Origin: an uncultured Clostridia bacterium
Lineage (GTDB): Bacteria; Bacillota; Clostridia; Christensenellales; UBA1242
Direction: 5' to 3'
Length of the DNA: 8,370 nucleotides
Assembly (NCBI GenBank): GCA_947626155.1
Contig: CANQRC010000040.1
Span: forward strand, 1 to 8,370
Part shown: positions 5,993-8,370 of the stretch, piece after piece
Layout of the letters: every line of letters starts with the position of its first letter
Numbering within the stretch: position 1 is the first letter of the stretch
Made by a program: the position numbers and the translations under genes
Notes under the pieces: generated by a model
Told to the model about the DNA's origin: nothing
Database searches by the model: none
The model's input: only the letters and a program-made list of their open reading frames with translations

Positions 5993-6553
5993 ATGACTAG
6001 AACTTATGAAATTGAATGCATATGGCATACGCATAGCGGCTATTCTATAAATGATAGAGAAAGCGGAATGTGGAAAGGCATTATGTTTTGCGAAGAAAAC
6101 GGACATTGTTATGGGCTCATCAAAGACGAGGTGTTTGGCCTTCAAAATCTCACTTTTAATCATTATTTTGCAGGTCATTTTGAGGCAAGCAAAGGTATTT
6201 CGTTTGTTAAGGCGGCAGTTGGGAAAGATGTGTCTCCTGACGATTACACTCTTGTAAAAGACAGTAGGGACGGGTTTTGCGGAGAGGTTGCAGAATTTCA
6301 TATGGAACAGGAAAATAAGTTGGATTTGAACGTGGCTTGTGGCGCAAGGTTTAAAGCCAGGGAAATTGAACTGACACCAGCGGAATTTAATTGCTACCAA
6401 AGAGAAATTGAAAAAGTTCGCCCTTTTATAAACAATTACATAGCAGTTGCACTTTTAAGTGGCATTGAAGAAAATAGCAGATTTTTGATGGATTCTGTTA
6501 TGGCGCTGGCACAAGACAACGTGAATTATCAAAACAGCAAGTTTATGTTATAA
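5993..6553 (+). CDS. Hypothetical protein, 186 aa
   Basis: I do not recognise this protein. It has no signal peptide or clear membrane segment, is rich in aromatic residues, His and Cys, and appears to be mixed alpha/beta with a helical C-terminal third (about 125-180). Visible stretches include ECIWHTHSGYSIND, FNHYFAGHFEASKGISF and DGFCGEVAEFHMEQE. The His and Cys residues do not form a metal motif I can name. The start is ATG at 5993, with GGAGG (5983-5987) 5 nt upstream. A frame from TTG 5981 would overlap the ribosome binding site and is rejected. It is a single-gene unit bounded by the prfA terminator, its own consensus promoter and its own terminator. The strong promoter suggests substantial expression. 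Confidence 0.78.
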   Translation: MTRTYEIECIWHTHSGYSINDRESGMWKGIMFCEENGHCYGLIKDEVFGLQNLTFNHYFAGHFEASKGISFVKAAVGKDVSPDDYTLVKDSRDGFCGEVAEFHMEQENKLDLNVACGARFKAREIELTPAEFNCYQREIEKVRPFINNYIAVALLSGIEENSRFLMDSVMALAQDNVNYQNSKFML

Positions 6554-6554
6554 C

Positions 6555-6578
6555 AAAAAAAGGCGTTGGCCTTTTTTT
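6555..6578. terminator. Bidirectional intrinsic terminator
   Basis: A7GGC (6555-6564) pairs with GCCT7 (6569-6578) around a GTTG loop. It lies 1 nt after the stop codon of the plus-strand gene and 11 nt from the stop of the minus-strand small gene, so it can serve both. Confidence 0.85.
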
Positions 6579-6588
6579 ATTTTCTATT

Positions 6589-6765
6589 TTAGACGAAGTT
6601 TCTAAAACAGCCGCAACCCTGAGTGCTTGGGAAGTTGTTATTGTTGTTATTATTTGAAAGCCCAAGCAGAAGCAAAAGCAAAATGTTTGTGTTTGTTGCA
6701 AGATTTGTGTCGTTGTTGCTGCTTAAAACTGACAATAAAAACACCCAAAGAAATTCGTTTGACAT
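6589..6765 (-). CDS. Small protein (58 aa) with Leu run, Asn run and CGC end
   Basis: This short frame begins at ATG 6765, 7 nt after AAGGGGGT (6780-6773), one base from a perfect anti-Shine-Dalgarno match. The product opens MSNEFLWVFLLSVLSS, has an Asn/Thr-rich spacer, then six leucines (29-34, ILLLLLLGLS), seven asparagines (38-44), and ends FPSTQGCGCFRNFV. Leu and Asn codons are mixed synonyms (TTG/CTT/CTG; AAT/AAC), so the runs are not a simple DNA repeat and look selected at the protein level. Two short hydrophobic segments (about 5-14 and 28-36) suggest a membrane-associated peptide. I do not recognise a family or function. It ends beside a bidirectional terminator and is divergent from the ArsR-type gene. 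No clear promoter of its own is seen. The opposite-strand frame at 6623-6814 lacks comparable features. Confidence 0.65.
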   Translation of the reverse strand: MSNEFLWVFLLSVLSSNNDTNLATNTNILLLLLLGLSNNNNNNNFPSTQGCGCFRNFV

Positions 6766-6854
6766 AAAAAATACCCCCTTTTTGACAAAATTTTACATTT
6801 TTAGTCAATTTTAGGGCGTTCAACCCTTTGACTTTTTTTCTTTGGTAAGTCAAA
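6758..6854. promoter_or_regulatory. Cluster of five TTGAC half-sites between divergent genes
   Basis: TTGAC cores occur at 6759, 6782 and 6828 on the plus strand, and as GTCAA at 6804 and 6849. Successive centres are about 20-25 bp apart. The last two form a perfect inverted repeat, TTTGACTT (6827-6834) and AAGTCAAA (6847-6854). This could be an operator region for the adjacent ArsR-type regulator or stacked -35 boxes. No binding function is demonstrated. Confidence 0.35.
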
Positions 6855-6856
6855 AT
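6828..6856 (+). promoter_or_regulatory. Candidate promoter for the ArsR-type gene
   Basis: TTGACT (6828-6833), a 17-bp spacer and CAAAAT (6851-6856) form a moderate promoter. Both boxes overlap the TTTGACTT/AAGTCAAA inverted repeat, which would suit repression. A second inverted repeat, TTTCAA (6871-6876) with TTGAAA (6896-6901), lies in the leader. Confidence 0.35.
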
Positions 6857-6925
6857 AGTTGTTGTAAAGGTTTCAATTTTACATATGAAAACATTTTGAA
6901 AAGGGTGCTAAAAGTGAGGTTTTTT

Positions 6926-7261
6926 ATGAGCAAACTTCTAAAAATTTCTGAAAGAGGAAAATTTGAACTTCAAGATTTGATTCCAAATGACGACTGCGTG
7001 AACAAACTTGCCTGTTATTTTCAAAACTATTCCGACCAAACGCGAATAAAAATTTTATCCGCGCTTTCAATCAAGGATTTGTGCGTGAACGACCTCTCAA
7101 AAATTTTGGGGATAAACCAAACCACAATTTCTCACCAACTTAAAACGCTGAAAGACCAAAACATGGTGGAATACAAAAGGGAGGGGAAAATTCTCACTTA
7201 CAGGCTGAAAAATCAGCACATAAATGATGTTATGCTCTACGCCGTGAAAATTTTGTCGTGA
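6926..7261 (+). CDS. ArsR/SmtB-family winged-helix transcriptional regulator
   Basis: ArsR-family proteins are homodimeric repressors that usually leave DNA when metal or another signal binds. The 111-residue product has the family layout: a dimerisation helix, SDQTRIKILSAL (36-47), then the helix-turn-helix VNDLSKILGINQTTISHQLKTL (54-75) and the wing VEYKREGKILTYRL. The ELCVCDL cysteine pair of arsenic and cadmium sensors is DLCVNDL here (a single Cys53). Cys24 and Cys30 lie near the N-terminus. The last helix has one His (NQHINDVM) without a full SmtB-type ligand set. The signal is therefore uncertain. The start is ATG at 6926 after a GTGAGGT site. The frame extends upstream to TTG 6842 but without support. 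No metal transporter is adjacent; the divergent small gene is a possible target. Confidence 0.88.
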   Translation: MSKLLKISERGKFELQDLIPNDDCVNKLACYFQNYSDQTRIKILSALSIKDLCVNDLSKILGINQTTISHQLKTLKDQNMVEYKREGKILTYRLKNQHINDVMLYAVKILS

Positions 7262-7266
7262 ATAGA

Positions 7267-7295
7267 TTGACAAAAGCCTCCGTTTTAAGTAAAAT
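7267..7295 (+). promoter_or_regulatory. Promoter of queH placing the transcript start at the start codon
   Basis: TTGACA (7267-7272), a 17-bp spacer and TAAAAT (7290-7295) form a strong promoter. The first G at the usual 7-nt distance from the -10 is position 7302, the first base of the queH GTG codon, so the mRNA is predicted to be leaderless or nearly so. Confidence 0.75.
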
Positions 7296-7301
7296 TGGGT
7301 T

Positions 7302-7850
7302 GTGAAAAAGAAACTTTTATTGCATTCTTGTTGCGGGCCATGTTCCACGGTTGTGATTGAGAGGTTGAAAGATGATTATGACCTCACTCTTTTTTATTAC
7401 AACCCAAACATTGAGCCTCGCGAGGAGTATGAAAAAAGGAAGGCGGAAGAGAAAAAAGTTTGTCAGCATTTTGGGATTCCTTTTGTGGAAGGCGACTATG
7501 ACAACGAGGCGTGGCTGGCGTTTGTGAAAGGGCTTGAAAACGAAAAAGAGGGCGGCGCAAGATGCGGCAAGTGCTTTGAGTTTCGCCTCAACAAAACGGC
7601 AGATTTTGCAAAAGAAAATGGGTTTGATTTGTTTGCCACAACGCTTTCAGTCAGCCCTCACAAAAATACAATTTTAATCAATCAAATTGGCGAAAACATC
7701 AAAAATATCAAAAAAATTGACTTTTTAAGCGAAAATTTCAAGAAAAAAGATGGATATTTGAGAAGTATTCAACTTTCCAAAGAATTTAATCTTTACCGAC
7801 AAAACTACTGCGGGTGTCATTTTGCAAGGAGAGATGATGACAGAATTTAG
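7302..7850 (+). CDS. queH: Epoxyqueuosine reductase QueH
   Basis: QueH (formerly DUF208) carries out the last step of queuosine synthesis, reducing epoxyqueuosine to queuosine at tRNA position 34, and replaces QueG in many bacteria. The 182-residue protein has the family's cysteine pattern: LHSCCGPCSTVV (Cys10, Cys11, Cys14), RCGKCFEFRL (Cys88, Cys91) and the C-terminal YCGCHF (Cys170, Cys172), expected to hold the iron-sulfur and metal centre. FYYNPNIEPREEYEKR and TTLSVSPHKN are also family blocks. The start is GTG at 7302; no other start fits before the HSCC motif. There is no real ribosome binding site, consistent with the promoter position. The signal peptidase gene begins within its last 14 nt. 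Other queuosine genes are not in the window. Confidence 0.92.
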   Translation: MKKKLLLHSCCGPCSTVVIERLKDDYDLTLFYYNPNIEPREEYEKRKAEEKKVCQHFGIPFVEGDYDNEAWLAFVKGLENEKEGGARCGKCFEFRLNKTADFAKENGFDLFATTLSVSPHKNTILINQIGENIKNIKKIDFLSENFKKKDGYLRSIQLSKEFNLYRQNYCGCHFARRDDDRI

Positions 7851-8370
7851 CAAAGATTTCATCCAAATGGATGCCAAAAAGAAGAAAGTGGAAGAGAGGA
7901 ATCTTGCGTGGTATCTTACAACGCGAATTACTTTTTATATTATTCTTATTTTTTTTGCAATTTTCTTTACGTGGTACACGGTTTTCATCACCACCCACGG
8001 CTTTTATGAGGTTCACGGCGCGTCAATGATGCCAACGCTAAACACACAAATTCAAGATGAACATTCTTCCAATTCGCAAAACGAGTGTTATGACGCCGTC
8101 TATATTGACAGAAGCACAAAGCCAAAGGAGTATGACATAATTGTCTTGAAAACCACTATGCAAGTAAAAAAAGATGATGGCTGGGTGACGGTTGAGGGAA
8201 ACGCAATAAAAAGATATATGGCGGGCGAGGGCGACCTGATGACAATTGCGTTTGACAAAAGCGGCGTTGTGCACTTTTACAGAATTCCAAAAGGGGAAGA
8301 CCCAACAACCTACGAGGGGGCAATGCTTCTTGAGGACGGCTCGGAAAACGGCTACAATATAAAAGGAAGG
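7837..8370 (+). CDS. lepB: Signal peptidase I, 3'-truncated by the window edge
   Basis: Type I signal peptidase cleaves signal peptides from exported proteins at the outer face of the membrane, using a Ser/Lys dyad. The 178 visible residues contain a charged cytoplasmic N-terminus, one membrane segment (about 25-53), the catalytic-serine box GASMMPTL (Ser63) and the catalytic-lysine box AIKRYMAGEGDLMTI (Lys125), which is KRYMAG rather than the usual KRVIG. Between them, YDAVYIDRSTKPKEYDIIVLK corresponds to the conserved GD-V segment. The rest of the family's C-terminal domain lies beyond the window. The start is ATG at 7837, 5 nt after AAGGAG (7826-7831). An ATG at 7834 is too close. It overlaps the queH end by 14 nt, so the two are probably co-transcribed and coupled. 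Confidence 0.9.
   Translation, partial: MTEFSKDFIQMDAKKKKVEERNLAWYLTTRITFYIILIFFAIFFTWYTVFITTHGFYEVHGASMMPTLNTQIQDEHSSNSQNECYDAVYIDRSTKPKEYDIIVLKTTMQVKKDDGWVTVEGNAIKRYMAGEGDLMTIAFDKSGVVHFYRIPKGEDPTTYEGAMLLEDGSENGYNIKGR

Noticed and set aside
6623..6814. Plus-strand 63-codon frame with a leucine run
   Set aside because: It is the complement of the Asn/Leu-run region of the minus-strand small gene, has no ribosome binding site, and starts within that gene.
6810..6840. AGGG/CCCT hairpin followed by Ts as a terminator
   Set aside because: The stem is only 4 bp, the T run is 6 nt away, and no plus-strand gene ends upstream.
6842..6925. Upstream TTG start adding 28 residues to the ArsR-type protein
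   Set aside because: The extension overlaps the candidate promoter and operator region, and the ATG at 6926 has the GAGGT site and fits family length.
1..8370. Hidden defence, toxin-antitoxin, transposon or phage module
   Set aside because: No nuclease, helicase, transposase, integrase or antitoxin motifs are seen; all sizeable frames are accounted for by the genes listed.

Overview
The window looks like chromosomal DNA of a low-GC Bacillota, most likely an uncultured Clostridia-type organism. The reasons are AT-rich sequence, strong AGGAGG-type ribosome binding sites, sharp TTGACA/TATAAT promoters, the rpsF-ssb-rpsR and rpmE-yqhQ-prmC-prfA gene neighbourhoods, a DUF1385/YqhQ-like membrane domain next to prmC, and standard code use (TGA is a stop, Trp is TGG). 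I cannot place it to genus from the sequence alone.

Layout. Positions 1-662 hold the C-terminal part of a leucine-rich-repeat protein with a strict 22-residue (66-bp) repeat. It converges on a ferritin-like/DUF2383-type four-helix protein on the minus strand (689-1117), and both share one bidirectional terminator. A strong promoter at 1213-1242 then drives rpsF-ssb-rpsR-rpmE (1316-2538): ribosomal protein S6, single-strand DNA-binding protein, and zinc-ribbon forms of S18 and L31. A bidirectional terminator separates rpmE from an unknown minus-strand gene (2597-3043), which has its own consensus promoter. Next comes an unusual single reading frame (3131-4786). It joins a degenerate YqhQ/DUF1385 membrane domain to a complete PrmC, the methyltransferase that modifies the GGQ glutamine of release factors, and it keeps a good internal ribosome binding site and start codon for free PrmC. 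prfA (RF1, the PrmC substrate) follows with a 17-nt overlap.

Positions 5859-8370 are a more accessory-looking stretch. It contains an unknown 186-aa protein with a near-consensus promoter and very short leader, a previously easy-to-miss 58-aa minus-strand protein with a Leu run, an Asn run and a Cys-Gly-Cys end (6589-6765), an ArsR-type regulator (6926-7261), queH for queuosine synthesis (7302-7850, apparently leaderless), and the start of a signal peptidase I gene (7837 to the window edge) overlapping queH.

How it fits together: most of the recognisable genes serve translation (S6, S18, L31, RF1 and its methyltransferase, tRNA queuosine). The points most worth a second look are the YqhQ-PrmC fusion with internal initiation, the 58-aa Leu/Asn-run protein, a cluster of five TTGAC half-sites between that gene and the ArsR gene, and the leaderless queH promoter. 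I found no CRISPR array, transposase, tRNA, rRNA or obvious defence system.
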